Source: Asticcacaulis sp.
GTDB taxonomy: Bacteria > Pseudomonadota > Alphaproteobacteria > Caulobacterales > Caulobacteraceae
Direction of reading: 5' to 3'
Length of the DNA: 10,000 bases
Assembly (NCBI RefSeq): GCF_020217185.1
Contig: NZ_JAIWNX010000091.1
Span: 1 to 10,000 of the forward strand
Within the stretch, counting starts at the first letter, position 1, and the number at the start of each line of letters is the position of its first letter. Both the position numbers and the translations under genes were made by a program. This document shows positions 1 through 6,476 of this stretch, one piece after another. Under the pieces are notes generated by a model. The model was not told the origin of the DNA and made no database searches. It worked only from the letters and a program-made list of their open reading frames with translations.

Positions 1-1840
1 CATTGAGCTTGGAACCGGTATCGAGATTGAGTGCGCCCTGCACGATGTCGAGCGACACCGTACCAGAGCCGGTCATCTTGCCGCCAACAATCCCGTTGGT
101 GGTGATGCTCAGGCTGTTGCTGCCAGCGCCAAAGTCGATATTGCCGATGACGAAGCCGCCGTCGATCTTCACCACGTCATTGCCCGAGCCCAGACGGATA
201 TCGCCCGAGATGACGGGAGCGGCAACCGTATTGTCATCCGGCTTCAGGTCGGTCTGGACCAGGGTGACGCCGGTCGTATTGCCGCTCAGGTCGATGGCCA
301 CAGCCCGGTTGTCGGTCTTGTCAACGACTCCATTACCGTCGTCGTCGGTCTGGGTGATCGAGGCCGTGATATTGCCGGTATTGTTCAGGCGTACCAGCGT
401 GTTCGAGCCATCAAAAATAGCGGTCGCGTTCGACTTTGAGCCCGTCGAAGCCGCGCTGATCGTGCCGCTGACATTGACTTCGGGCACCTTAGCCCCTGAG
501 TCGATATAGAGGGCGTAGGCGGTTTCGTTCTTGGTGGAGCTGTTGGCGGCGCGCAGGGTGCCGCCCACATTAAAGGCATTGGCGACCGTACCGGCCAGAA
601 GGTTGGCGGTCCGCGCTTCGGCCAGATAGGAAGAGGCCGAAACGGTGCCATTGATCAGGATGCCGTTTTCAAAGGTGACCGTGCGACCCATGCCGCCCGT
701 TTCGATGGCCTTGGCGACCACGCCTTCGAATACGCCGGAAGAGGCGATGCTGCCGCGCACGACCAGGCCAAACTTCTGGTTCTTGTAGGTATCCGTCGCG
801 GTCGTCGCGATGTTGATGGCGTTGATGGTGATGTCCTGCGTGGCCGAACCGACCTTCAGGGCTGCCGCACCGCCATATTGCGACAGGCTGGCGGCACCAT
901 CGGCCGTGTCAGTGACGCCGTTGCCGTCTTCGTCATTATTGCGTTCGGCTTCCGCCTTGGACGCGTCAGTATCGGCAATGGTGGACTGAACCAGTATGCC
1001 CTTGGTGACATTGCCGGCGATATTGACCAGTGGTCCCGCCTGCAGTTTGTCTTCGGCCTGAAGCTTGTCCAGTGTTGCCTTGTCTGTCACTGTAGTCAGG
1101 CGGTAGCCGGTGCCTGCGACCGTGCCGTCCAGAATCAACGCGCCGGTGAGGTTGCTGGCGAGATTGAGCGCCGTGGCGTTCTCACCCTGAACCGTGGTGG
1201 AACCGCCGATGACGATATTGCCCGTGACACCGCCCTCAAACGAATAGGCACGTGCATTTGTGCCCACAACGGTTACCGTGCTGTCGGAGCTAAAATTACC
1301 TGTCAGGGCGTTTTCAAAGCGCACACCGTAGGAATTATTACCTTCGACCTGAATGGCGCTGGCCGAAGCGAGGCTGACATCACCAATAAAGGGCGTTGTA
1401 CCGACCGACCGAATACCGTAGCGCCGCTCACCTTTGGCAAAGACGCCGTCTGTGATTCCGTCCGCTGGGGAGTCTGTATCCGTGGGCGTATAATCGTCGG
1501 TGACCGTGATTTTACCGGAGAGGGTTAGGCCACTGGTACGGCCACCATCAATATAGATGCCCGTGGCGTCGTCGCCCGAAGACGACATGTCGATCGTGCC
1601 GACGACATTCACCTTGTTGTTCGAATCGATCGTGATTGCGCGCGCGCCCGCTGTTTTGAGCGTAATCGTGCCGCCTGTATCCAGCTTGATATCATCCGCA
1701 GCGCCCGCCGTGGTCGCCGTGGAGGTTTTAACAGCGGTGTTCGTCGAAGTATTAATAACGACTTCGGCCTGCGCCACACCTGCGGTAACCGCGATGACCA
1801 GACCAAGGGCGGTGGCATTGAAGAGATGAGATTTGCGCAT
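1..1840 (-). CDS. Autotransporter-like exported surface protein, N-terminal 613 residues (3' end outside window)
   Basis: The reading frame is open from the ATG at 1840 down to the left edge without a stop. An in-frame TGA at 1873-1871 (minus strand) leaves this ATG as the only sensible start; its Shine-Dalgarno is weak. Residues 1-25 form a Sec signal peptide: MRK, a hydrophobic core, and an AQA cleavage site before Glu26. The rest is rich in Gly, Thr, Ser, Asn, Ala and Val, with repeated short strands of the type 'G-x-I-x-V/L', as in right-handed beta-helix passengers of type Va autotransporters. Residues 547-590 carry the 'I-x-L-G-S-G-N-D-V-V ... I-D-F-G-A-G-S-N-S-L' repeat common in these passengers. 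Aspartate-rich EF-hand/dockerin-like loops lie at about 303-314 and 499-510, with a looser one near 121-131. There are no cysteines. The predicted role, a secreted or surface-anchored adhesin-like protein, is inferred; the C-terminal barrel that would confirm it lies outside the window. A non-autotransporter beta-helix protein is the main alternative. Confidence 0.8.
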   Translation of the reverse strand, partial: MRKSHLFNATALGLVIAVTAGVAQAEVVINTSTNTAVKTSTATTAGAADDIKLDTGGTITLKTAGARAITIDSNNKVNVVGTIDMSSSGDDATGIYIDGGRTSGLTLSGKITVTDDYTPTDTDSPADGITDGVFAKGERRYGIRSVGTTPFIGDVSLASASAIQVEGNNSYGVRFENALTGNFSSDSTVTVVGTNARAYSFEGGVTGNIVIGGSTTVQGENATALNLASNLTGALILDGTVAGTGYRLTTVTDKATLDKLQAEDKLQAGPLVNIAGNVTKGILVQSTIADTDASKAEAERNNDEDGNGVTDTADGAASLSQYGGAAALKVGSATQDITINAINIATTATDTYKNQKFGLVVRGSIASSGVFEGVVAKAIETGGMGRTVTFENGILINGTVSASSYLAEARTANLLAGTVANAFNVGGTLRAANSSTKNETAYALYIDSGAKVPEVNVSGTISAASTGSKSNATAIFDGSNTLVRLNNTGNITASITQTDDDGNGVVDKTDNRAVAIDLSGNTTGVTLVQTDLKPDDNTVAAPVISGDIRLGSGNDVVKIDGGFVIGNIDFGAGSNSLSITTNGIVGGKMTGSGTVSLDIVQGALNLDTGSKLN

Positions 1841-2139
1841 AGTCTCGCTTTCGCTCGTCGATTTGAATTCTCAGACAGAACAACGCGTCGCGTCATGCAA
1901 TGGCGCGCCTGCCCCCAAAGAAACAATGTACTGGCGGCGTTTTCCCGCCTTTATGTCAGCGGCGACTCTTCGGGACGAATATGGGCTATTCTATGTCATT
2001 GCAGACATGCCGAGGCCCGTATGTGTCGTTTGCGTCAACCCTGTTTCGTCACAGACATACACGCGAAGACACAGATTTGCCTAATGCAAATTTTGCGCGA
2101 AGATGAATTTTAATGAAGTAAAAAGAGAGGATATGCGGG
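1841..2139. other. Upstream region of the autotransporter-like gene; no gene seen
   Basis: This stretch between the exported-protein gene and the tRNA-Asp unit contains no convincing gene. The short open frames in it overlap one another, have no good ribosome binding site and resemble no known family. It holds three inverted repeats: GGCGG-7 nt-CCGCC at 1933-1949, ATGTC-6 nt-GACAT at 1993-2008, and ATTTGC-5 nt-GCAAAT at 2075-2091. On the minus strand, toward the exported-protein gene, a TTGACG hexamer occurs near 2036-2041, but I see no -10 at suitable spacing. The long, relatively AT-richer leader fits a regulated promoter region for the surface-protein gene. That is inference only. Confidence 0.5.
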
Positions 2140-2170
2140 GCCACCTGAGAGAGTGTATCCTCCAGGTGGC
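2120..2170 (-). terminator. Possible rho-independent terminator of tRNA-Asp with two interleaved stems
   Basis: On the minus strand just past the tRNA are two perfect inverted repeats in the order A-B-A'-B'. A/A' is an 8-bp stem, GCCACCTG (2170-2163) with CAGGTGGC (2147-2140). B/B' is a 7-bp stem, GAGGATA (2162-2156) with TATCCTC (2133-2127). B' is followed after two bases by five T residues (2124-2120). Stem B/B' plus the T-run resembles an intrinsic terminator, though its 22-nt loop is large. Stem A uses the discriminator base and CCA of the tRNA. The termination function is inferred. Confidence 0.45.
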
Positions 2171-2243
2171 GCGAGTGACGGGGCTCGAACCCGCGACCTT
2201 CGGCGTGACAGGCCGACACTCTAACCAACTGAGCTACACCCGC
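2167..2243 (-). tRNA. tRNA-Asp (anticodon GTC), CCA encoded
   Basis: The minus strand folds into a complete cloverleaf of 77 nt including the CCA. The acceptor stem pairs GCGGGTG (5' end at 2243) with CACTCGC, with one G-T pair. The D arm is GCTC...GAGT with loop AGTTGGTTA. The anticodon stem TCGGC/GCCGA closes loop CTGTCAC, giving anticodon GTC. The T arm has the TTCGAGC loop. The discriminator base is G, as expected for tRNA-Asp, followed by an encoded CCA at 2169-2167. It is transcribed away from the nuo operon. Confidence 0.97.
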
Positions 2244-2298
2244 ATCCATACATTGTCGTTCTCTGCGTCAGGGCGTTAGCCCCGCCGAAGAGGTGCGC

Positions 2299-2328
2299 TA
2301 GATAGTGCCGGGCGCCCTGCGGTGTCAA
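2299..2328 (-). promoter_or_regulatory. Candidate sigma-70-type promoter for tRNA-Asp
   Basis: The minus strand has a perfect TTGACA (2328-2323), an 18-base spacer and TATCTA (2304-2299). A start would fall near 2292, about 50 bases before the mature 5' end of the tRNA, leaving a leader for RNase P to remove. Position and orientation fit well. The -10 is imperfect and no transcript data support it. Confidence 0.6.
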
Positions 2329-2460
2329 GCGCCATATTGCGGAAAACCGTCAAAAAGCCATTTGGCTGTGGAAGACCGGGGAGGGGATGAGAACGATTTT
2401 CAAGTGCAGAAAATTCGACGACATTTTTGGCATTTCCCCCGATTTTAGGCTTTTGAGTGT

Positions 2461-2489
2461 TTGAAGCGCGGCGCGAGGTGGTCTAATAG
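2461..2489 (+). promoter_or_regulatory. Candidate promoter of the nuo operon
   Basis: TTGAAG (2461-2466), a 17-base spacer and TAATAG (2484-2489) make a reasonable housekeeping-type promoter. Transcription would start near 2496, giving a leader of about 70 nt before nuoA. The hexamers are imperfect, and alphaproteobacterial promoters are hard to call by eye, so other start sites are possible. Confidence 0.45.
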
Positions 2490-2564
2490 GCTCAGTTGAG
2501 TCTGTCCCCCGAACCTTTTGCGGTGCACCATCGGCGGGGCAGAGCCAAAAAGTGGGATCGTACA

Positions 2565-2942
2565 ATGGAAGCCCTCCTTATAAAGTATCTGCCGATTGTG
2601 ATTTTCTTCGGCATCGCCCTCGTCCTTGGGCTGGGGTTCATCATCGCGGCGCTGGTTCTGGCGCCCAAGGCCCCCGACACCGAAAAGCTTTCGGCTTACG
2701 AGTGCGGCTTCAACGCCTTCGACAGCGCGCGTCAGAAGTTTGACGTGCGATTCTATCTCGTCTCGATCCTCTTCATCATCTTCGACCTCGAAGTGGCCTT
2801 CCTCTTCCCGTGGGCGGTGTCGATGTTCGACCTGCCGCAGGAGGGCATGCAGTTTGCCTTCTGGTCGATGATGGTCTTTCTGGGCGTCCTGACGGTCGGC
2901 TTTATCTATGAGTGGAACAAAGGAGCCCTGGAATGGGAGTAA
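2565..2942 (+). CDS. nuoA: NADH-quinone oxidoreductase subunit A
   Basis: This is a membrane subunit of proton-pumping complex I (NADH:quinone oxidoreductase), the homologue of mitochondrial ND3, at the junction of the membrane arm and the quinone site. The 125-residue product has the usual length. Three membrane helices lie at about 8-31, 62-85 and 97-116. Between helices 1 and 2 is the family loop 'SAYECGF' (43-49) with Cys47, equivalent to the ND3 cysteine of the active/deactive switch in mitochondria. Helix 2 carries the conserved acidic pair in 'FDLEVAF' (D74, E76). The start [10 protein letters not shown] is chosen because it begins at the family N-terminus; upstream extension to 2496 would add an atypical 23-residue stretch. 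Only a weak purine-rich site (GTGGGA) precedes it. The end overlaps nuoB by 10 bases, so translation of the two is probably coupled. It is the first gene of the operon. Confidence 0.96.
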   Translation: MEALLIKYLPIVIFFGIALVLGLGFIIAALVLAPKAPDTEKLSAYECGFNAFDSARQKFDVRFYLVSILFIIFDLEVAFLFPWAVSMFDLPQEGMQFAFWSMMVFLGVLTVGFIYEWNKGALEWE

Positions 2943-3493
2943 TCATTCCTGCCGGTCAGGCTGGCCGCACTACGGTTGAGGGCTATGATCCCAAGGTCCA
3001 CGACAAGTTCTTTGAGGCCGTGTCCTCGGAATTGAACGAAAAGGGCTTCCTTGTCGCTTCGGCGGACGATGTCATCACCTGGGCGCGCACCGGCTCGCTG
3101 ATGTGGATGACCTTCGGTCTGGCCTGCTGCGCCGTGGAAATGATGCAGGCTTCGATGCCGCGTTACGACATGGAGCGCTTCGGCATGGCTCCGCGCGCCT
3201 CACCGCGTCAGTCGGACCTGATGATCGTTGCCGGCACCCTGACCAACAAGATGGCGCCGGCTCTGCGCAAGGTCTATGACCAGATGCCCGATCCGCGCTA
3301 CGTCCTGTCGATGGGTTCATGTGCCAATGGCGGCGGCTATTACCACTATTCCTACAGCGTCGTGCGCGGCTGTGACCGCATCGTGCCGGTCGATGTCTAT
3401 GTGCCGGGCTGCCCGCCGTCGGCCGAAGCGTTGCTCTACGGTCTTCTTCAGCTTCAGAAGAAGATCCGTCGTAACGGCACGATCCGCCGCTAA
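2933..3493 (+). CDS. nuoB: NADH-quinone oxidoreductase subunit B (terminal cluster N2)
   Basis: NuoB (PSST homologue) holds the last [4Fe-4S] cluster, N2, which passes electrons to quinone at the interface with NuoD. The product has 186 residues, normal for alphaproteobacteria. All four N2 ligands are present: the tandem C65-C66 in '[10 protein letters not shown]', C130 in 'MGSCANGGG' and C160 in '[10 protein letters not shown]'. The neighbouring segment '[10 protein letters not shown]' with '[15 protein letters not shown]' (76-102) is strongly family-like. The start at 2933 is supported by AGGAG at 2921-2925, seven bases upstream, and lies inside the nuoA coding end. An alternative start at 2912 would lengthen the protein by seven residues and lacks this ribosome binding site. 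The gene ends 15 bases before nuoC. It acts on the cytoplasmic side, attached to the membrane. Confidence 0.98.
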   Translation: MGVIIPAGQAGRTTVEGYDPKVHDKFFEAVSSELNEKGFLVASADDVITWARTGSLMWMTFGLACCAVEMMQASMPRYDMERFGMAPRASPRQSDLMIVAGTLTNKMAPALRKVYDQMPDPRYVLSMGSCANGGGYYHYSYSVVRGCDRIVPVDVYVPGCPPSAEALLYGLLQLQKKIRRNGTIRR

Positions 3494-3508
3494 GAGGGAT
3501 TTCACGCC

Positions 3509-4123
3509 ATGTCTGAAGAAAAATTCCTCAAGATCGCCGAACAGGCCCGCGCCGACTTCAAGGAAGCGCTGATCGACGTCATCCACGCCTTTGGCGAGCT
3601 GACCCTGGTGGTTGAGCGTGAGCGCATCATCGAGGTGCTGACCAAGCTGCGCGCCGAGCCTTATCGCTTTCATCAACTCATTGACCTGTGCGGGGCCGAC
3701 TATCCGAAGCGCGAGCGTCGTTTCGACGTCGTTTATCACCTCCTGTCGCTGACGCAGAACCTGCGCCTGCGCGTCAAGGTGATGACTGATGAAACCGTGC
3801 CGGTACCCAGCGTGCGCGGCGTCTATCCGAACGCCGACTGGTACGAGCGCGAAGCCTTCGACATGTACGGCATGCTGTTTTCGGGTCAGCCGGACCTGCG
3901 CCGTATCCTGACCGACTATGGCTTCTCCGGCCATCCGCTGCGCAAGGACTTCCCGATGACGGGGCATGTCGAAGTGCGCTACGACGAAGAGCAGAAGCGC
4001 GTCGTGTACGAACCGGTCAAGCTGGTTCAGGAATTCCGTCGTTTCGACTTCCTGTCGCCATGGGAAGGGGCCTCCTACGTCCTTCCGGGCGATGAGAAGG
4101 CTGCCAATCCGAACAAGGCGTAA
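3509..4123 (+). CDS. nuoC: NADH-quinone oxidoreductase subunit C (30 kDa subunit)
   Basis: NuoC is the 30-kDa subunit of the connecting module of complex I and packs against NuoD; it carries no cofactor. The 204-residue product is a stand-alone NuoC, not the NuoCD fusion of enterobacteria. The 30-kDa signature runs from E113: 'EREAFDMYG' followed by 'PDLRRIL' (128-134), then 'TDYGF' and '[12 protein letters not shown]' (141-152). At residue 127 there is Gln where most family members have His ('GHPDLRR'). The C-terminal part contains '[20 protein letters not shown]', typical of alphaproteobacterial and mitochondrial forms. AGAGGG lies about 11 bases before the ATG. The gene is followed nine bases later by nuoD. 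Confidence 0.97.
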   Translation: MSEEKFLKIAEQARADFKEALIDVIHAFGELTLVVERERIIEVLTKLRAEPYRFHQLIDLCGADYPKRERRFDVVYHLLSLTQNLRLRVKVMTDETVPVPSVRGVYPNADWYEREAFDMYGMLFSGQPDLRRILTDYGFSGHPLRKDFPMTGHVEVRYDEEQKRVVYEPVKLVQEFRRFDFLSPWEGASYVLPGDEKAANPNKA

Positions 4124-4132
4124 AGGGTTATC

Positions 4133-5392
4133 ATGGCTGAAGACATCAAAACCCCGCTGTCCTCCTTTGTCGATCCCCGCACCGGGGCCTTCGAAGAGGT
4201 CGAGGCACGCGCCAGTTTCGACGACCGTAAGTTCACCATCAATTTCGGCCCGCAACACCCGGCGGCCCACGGCGTTCTGCGTCTGGTGCTCGACCTTGAC
4301 GGGGAAATCGTCGAGCGCGTCGATCCGCATATCGGCCTGCTGCACCGCGGCACCGAAAAGCTGATGGAATACCGCACCTATCTGCAGAACACGCCCTATT
4401 TCGACCGCCTCGACTACGTGGCGCCGATGAATCAGGAGCACGCCTTCTGTCTGGCGATCGAGCGCCTGCTGGGTCTCGAAGTGCCCAAGCGCGCGCAACT
4501 GATTCGCGTGCTGTTCTCGGAAATCGGCCGTATCCTGTCGCACCTTCTGAACATCACGACTCAGGCCATGGACGTCGGCGCTCTGACGCCGCCGCTGTGG
4601 GGCTTTGAGGAGCGTGAGAAGCTGATGGTGTTCTATGAGCGCGCCTGCGGCGCGCGTCTGCACGCCAACTACTTCCGTCCGGGCGGCGTCCATCAGGACC
4701 TGACGCCGGAACTGATCGACGATATCGAGCAATGGTGCAAGGAGTTCCCGCGCGCCCTGGCCGATATCGAATCTCTCGTCACTGAAAACCGCATCTTTAA
4801 GCAGCGCAATGTCGATATTGGCGTGGTCAGCAAGCAGGAGGCCTATGACTGGGGCTTTACCGGCGTCATGATCCGCGGTTCGGGCATCGAGTGGGACCTG
4901 CGCAAGTCGCAGCCCTATGAATGCTATGACGAACTCGATTTCGACATCGTCATCGGCAAGAACGGCGACTGCTGGGATCGTTACCTCTGCCGCGTCGAAG
5001 AGATGCGTCAGGCCGTGAAGATCATGGAGCAGTGCGTTGAAAAGCTTCGCGTAACCGGCGGTGAAGTGCTGGCTACTGACCACAAGGTCACGCCGCCGCG
5101 CCGCGCCGACATGAAGAATTCGATGGAAGCCCTGATCCATCACTTCAAGCTGTACACCGAAGGCTTCAAGACCCCGCCGGGCGAAGTCTATGCCGCCGTC
5201 GAAGCCCCCAAGGGTGAGTTTGGCGTCTATCTGGTGTCGGACGGCTCCAACAAGCCGTATCGCTGCAAGATCCGCGCGCCGGGCTTTGCCCACCTTCAGG
5301 CGATGGACTGGATGAACCGTGGCCACCTGCTGGCCGACGTGTCGGCCATCCTCGGCTCGCTTGACATCGTGTTCGGGGAAGTGGACCGCTGA
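4133..5392 (+). CDS. nuoD: NADH-quinone oxidoreductase subunit D (49 kDa subunit)
   Basis: NuoD is the 49-kDa subunit that, with NuoB, forms the quinone-reduction site; it descends from the large subunit of NiFe hydrogenases but has lost the metal site. The 419-residue product is slightly longer than many homologues because of about 30 residues before the conserved core. Core motifs in order: '[11 protein letters not shown]' (37-47), the quinone-site loop with conserved His; 'LHRGTEKL' (70-77), the family signature; 'YFDRLDYV' (89-96), whose Y95 matches the quinone-contacting tyrosine of the family by motif; and the C-terminal 'DIVFGEVDR'. AAAGGG a few bases upstream supports the start. The TGA stop shares its A with the ATG of the next gene, indicating translational coupling to the unknown membrane protein. 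Confidence 0.98.
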   Translation: MAEDIKTPLSSFVDPRTGAFEEVEARASFDDRKFTINFGPQHPAAHGVLRLVLDLDGEIVERVDPHIGLLHRGTEKLMEYRTYLQNTPYFDRLDYVAPMNQEHAFCLAIERLLGLEVPKRAQLIRVLFSEIGRILSHLLNITTQAMDVGALTPPLWGFEEREKLMVFYERACGARLHANYFRPGGVHQDLTPELIDDIEQWCKEFPRALADIESLVTENRIFKQRNVDIGVVSKQEAYDWGFTGVMIRGSGIEWDLRKSQPYECYDELDFDIVIGKNGDCWDRYLCRVEEMRQAVKIMEQCVEKLRVTGGEVLATDHKVTPPRRADMKNSMEALIHHFKLYTEGFKTPPGEVYAAVEAPKGEFGVYLVSDGSNKPYRCKIRAPGFAHLQAMDWMNRGHLLADVSAILGSLDIVFGEVDR

Positions 5393-5760
5393 TGCAGGGC
5401 TTTCAACTCCAAACCTGGCAAACCTTCCTGCTCGTCCTCGTGTTCCTAGCCGTGGCGCTGGGTCTGCGCCTGTGGCTGGCCAAGGCCGCCTGGGGCTATC
5501 ACCCCGGCGGCATGAAGGGCTATTTGCAGGATCTGGTGCTGGAAACCGTCATTTCCTACGCGCCCATGCTGCTGATCATCTTCGGCGTCCGCATCTATAT
5601 CGACGCCAACCCGCAGTATGGCCAATCCCCCATGGTGTTTGCCTCCATCGCTGTCGCCGTCGTGTCGATGATGGTCGCGCGGCGCATCCCGCTGGTCAAG
5701 GCGGCCAGCACGCGCATGATGAAGGCCCGCAACGACCGCTGGGAGGCTTATAAACAATGA
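5392..5760 (+). CDS. Unidentified three-helix membrane protein inside the nuo operon
   Basis: I do not recognise this 122-residue product and it is not one of the 14 core complex I subunits. Its ATG overlaps the nuoD stop by one base (TGATG), and its own TGA overlaps a short downstream ATG, so it is built into the operon. Three hydrophobic stretches suggest membrane helices at about 11-30, 53-70 and 79-97. A basic, glycine-containing loop 'AAWGYHPGGMKGYLQ' (32-46) follows helix 1. The C-terminal tail (98-122) is strongly basic, with many Arg and Lys, and is probably cytoplasmic by the positive-inside rule. There are no cysteines and no cofactor motif. Codon use resembles the neighbouring nuo genes, which argues for a real gene. 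An accessory, assembly or lineage-specific supernumerary role in complex I is possible from position alone. Confidence 0.85.
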   Translation: MQGFQLQTWQTFLLVLVFLAVALGLRLWLAKAAWGYHPGGMKGYLQDLVLETVISYAPMLLIIFGVRIYIDANPQYGQSPMVFASIAVAVVSMMVARRIPLVKAASTRMMKARNDRWEAYKQ

Positions 5761-5807
5761 GCCTGCCCGCCTATAATCCTACCGTATCCCAGATGAGAGA
5801 GGCCTGA
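5757..5807 (+). CDS. Possible 16-residue coupling ORF between the unknown membrane gene and nuoE
   Basis: A 17-codon frame (16 residues plus stop) starts with an ATG that overlaps the preceding stop (ATGA) and ends one base before the nuoE ATG (TGA-G-ATG). GGGAGG lies about ten bases upstream of its ATG, a somewhat long spacing. Such an arrangement could carry ribosomes from the membrane-protein gene to nuoE. Against a selected peptide, it uses codons unusual for this operon (AGA, GTA, CCT). It may simply be spacer with a chance frame. Confidence 0.3.
   Translation: MSLPAYNPTVSQMREA
5772..5777 (+). promoter_or_regulatory. Isolated TATAAT hexamer, possible internal nuo promoter -10
   Basis: A perfect TATAAT, within CCTATAATCC, lies 31 bases upstream of the nuoE ATG in otherwise GC-rich DNA. 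The region 17 bases upstream reads TATAAA rather than TTGACA, so there is no good -35. It could drive nuoE and downstream genes internally or be chance. Confidence 0.2.
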
Positions 5808-5808
5808 G

Positions 5809-6474
5809 ATGTCCGTTCGCCGTCTCGCCGCCGTTCAGCCGGATAGCTTTGCGTTCAAGCCGGAAACGCTTGAAAAGGCTAACTGGTGGATTGCCAAGTA
5901 TCCCGAAAACCGCCGTCAGTCGGCGGTCATCCCCATCCTGTGGCTGATCCAGAAGCAGGAGGGCTGGGTGTCGGAACCCGCCATCGCCGTCGTCGCCGAA
6001 ATGCTCGGCATGGCGCGCATCCGCGTGTACGAAGTGGCCACCTTCTACACCATGTTCATGCTGGAGCCGGTGGGCTCGGCGGCGCTGATTCAGGTGTGCG
6101 GCACGACGCCGTGCCAGTTGCGCGGCTCTGAGGCCCTGATGAAGGTGTGCAAGGACAAGATCGGCCCGAAGGACAAGCTGTCGGCCGATGGCAAGTTCTA
6201 CTGGCAGGAAGTCGAGTGCCTCGGCGCCTGCACCAACGCCCCGATGGCGCAGATCAACGACTATTTCTACGAAGACCTGACGCCGGACAATCTGGCCCAG
6301 ATCATCGACGATTTCGCGGCGGGCAAGACGCCGAAGACCGGCCCGTACAATGGCCGCTTCACGTCCGAACCGCTGGGTGGCGCAACCACGCTGAAAGACC
6401 CGTCGCTGTATGACGGTTCGGCGGCCAAGCCGCTCAAAATCCCCAATGCTCCGGAAGCGGAGGTCAAGGCGTAA
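5809..6474 (+). CDS. nuoE: NADH-quinone oxidoreductase subunit E (24 kDa, [2Fe-2S] N1a)
   Basis: NuoE is the 24-kDa subunit of the NADH dehydrogenase module. Its thioredoxin-like domain binds the [2Fe-2S] cluster N1a near the FMN of NuoF. All four ligands are visible: C97 and C102 in '[11 protein letters not shown]', then C137 and C141 in '[10 protein letters not shown]'. The helical N-terminal part contains the family stretch '[21 protein letters not shown]' (63-83). At 221 residues it is longer than enterobacterial NuoE because of a C-terminal tail after about 170 rich in Gly, Pro, Lys and Ala, as is usual in alphaproteobacteria and of unknown role. GAGAGG about seven bases before the ATG supports the start. 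The stop lies two bases before nuoF, so the two partner subunits are probably made together. Confidence 0.98.
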   Translation: MSVRRLAAVQPDSFAFKPETLEKANWWIAKYPENRRQSAVIPILWLIQKQEGWVSEPAIAVVAEMLGMARIRVYEVATFYTMFMLEPVGSAALIQVCGTTPCQLRGSEALMKVCKDKIGPKDKLSADGKFYWQEVECLGACTNAPMAQINDYFYEDLTPDNLAQIIDDFAAGKTPKTGPYNGRFTSEPLGGATTLKDPSLYDGSAAKPLKIPNAPEAEVKA

Positions 6475-6476
6475 TC

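Larger units (their letters stand above)
2244..2564. other. Divergent intergenic region between tRNA-Asp and nuoA
   Basis: No gene is supported here. It holds the candidate promoter for tRNA-Asp on the minus strand and one for the nuo operon on the plus strand. An in-frame upstream extension of nuoA (from 2496) can be read, but it lacks the NuoA family N-terminus and a ribosome binding site, so I treat it as leader. The middle part, about 2340-2460, is relatively AT-rich and could bind regulators; I recognise no specific operator. Confidence 0.6.

Noticed and set aside
3..1829. Plus-strand open frames (3-509, 878-1528, 1557-1829) opposite the exported-protein gene.
   Set aside because: The minus-strand frame is continuous for 613 codons with a signal peptide and a coherent passenger composition; the plus-strand frames are fragmented and lack family features.
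2356..2367. AGCC-ATTT-GGCT hairpin which on the minus strand is followed by a T-run.
   Set aside because: The stem is only four base pairs and there is no minus-strand gene ending here.
2496..2564. A 23-codon N-terminal extension of nuoA.
   Set aside because: It is absent from the NuoA family as I know it, has no ribosome binding site and would start at about the predicted transcription start; [10 protein letters not shown] is the typical N-terminus.
3317..5326. A 669-codon open frame on the minus strand opposite nuoB, nuoC and nuoD.
   Set aside because: It is antisense to three unmistakable nuo genes, resembles no family, and has the His/Arg/Asp/Ala-rich makeup expected when GC-rich codons are read on the opposite strand.
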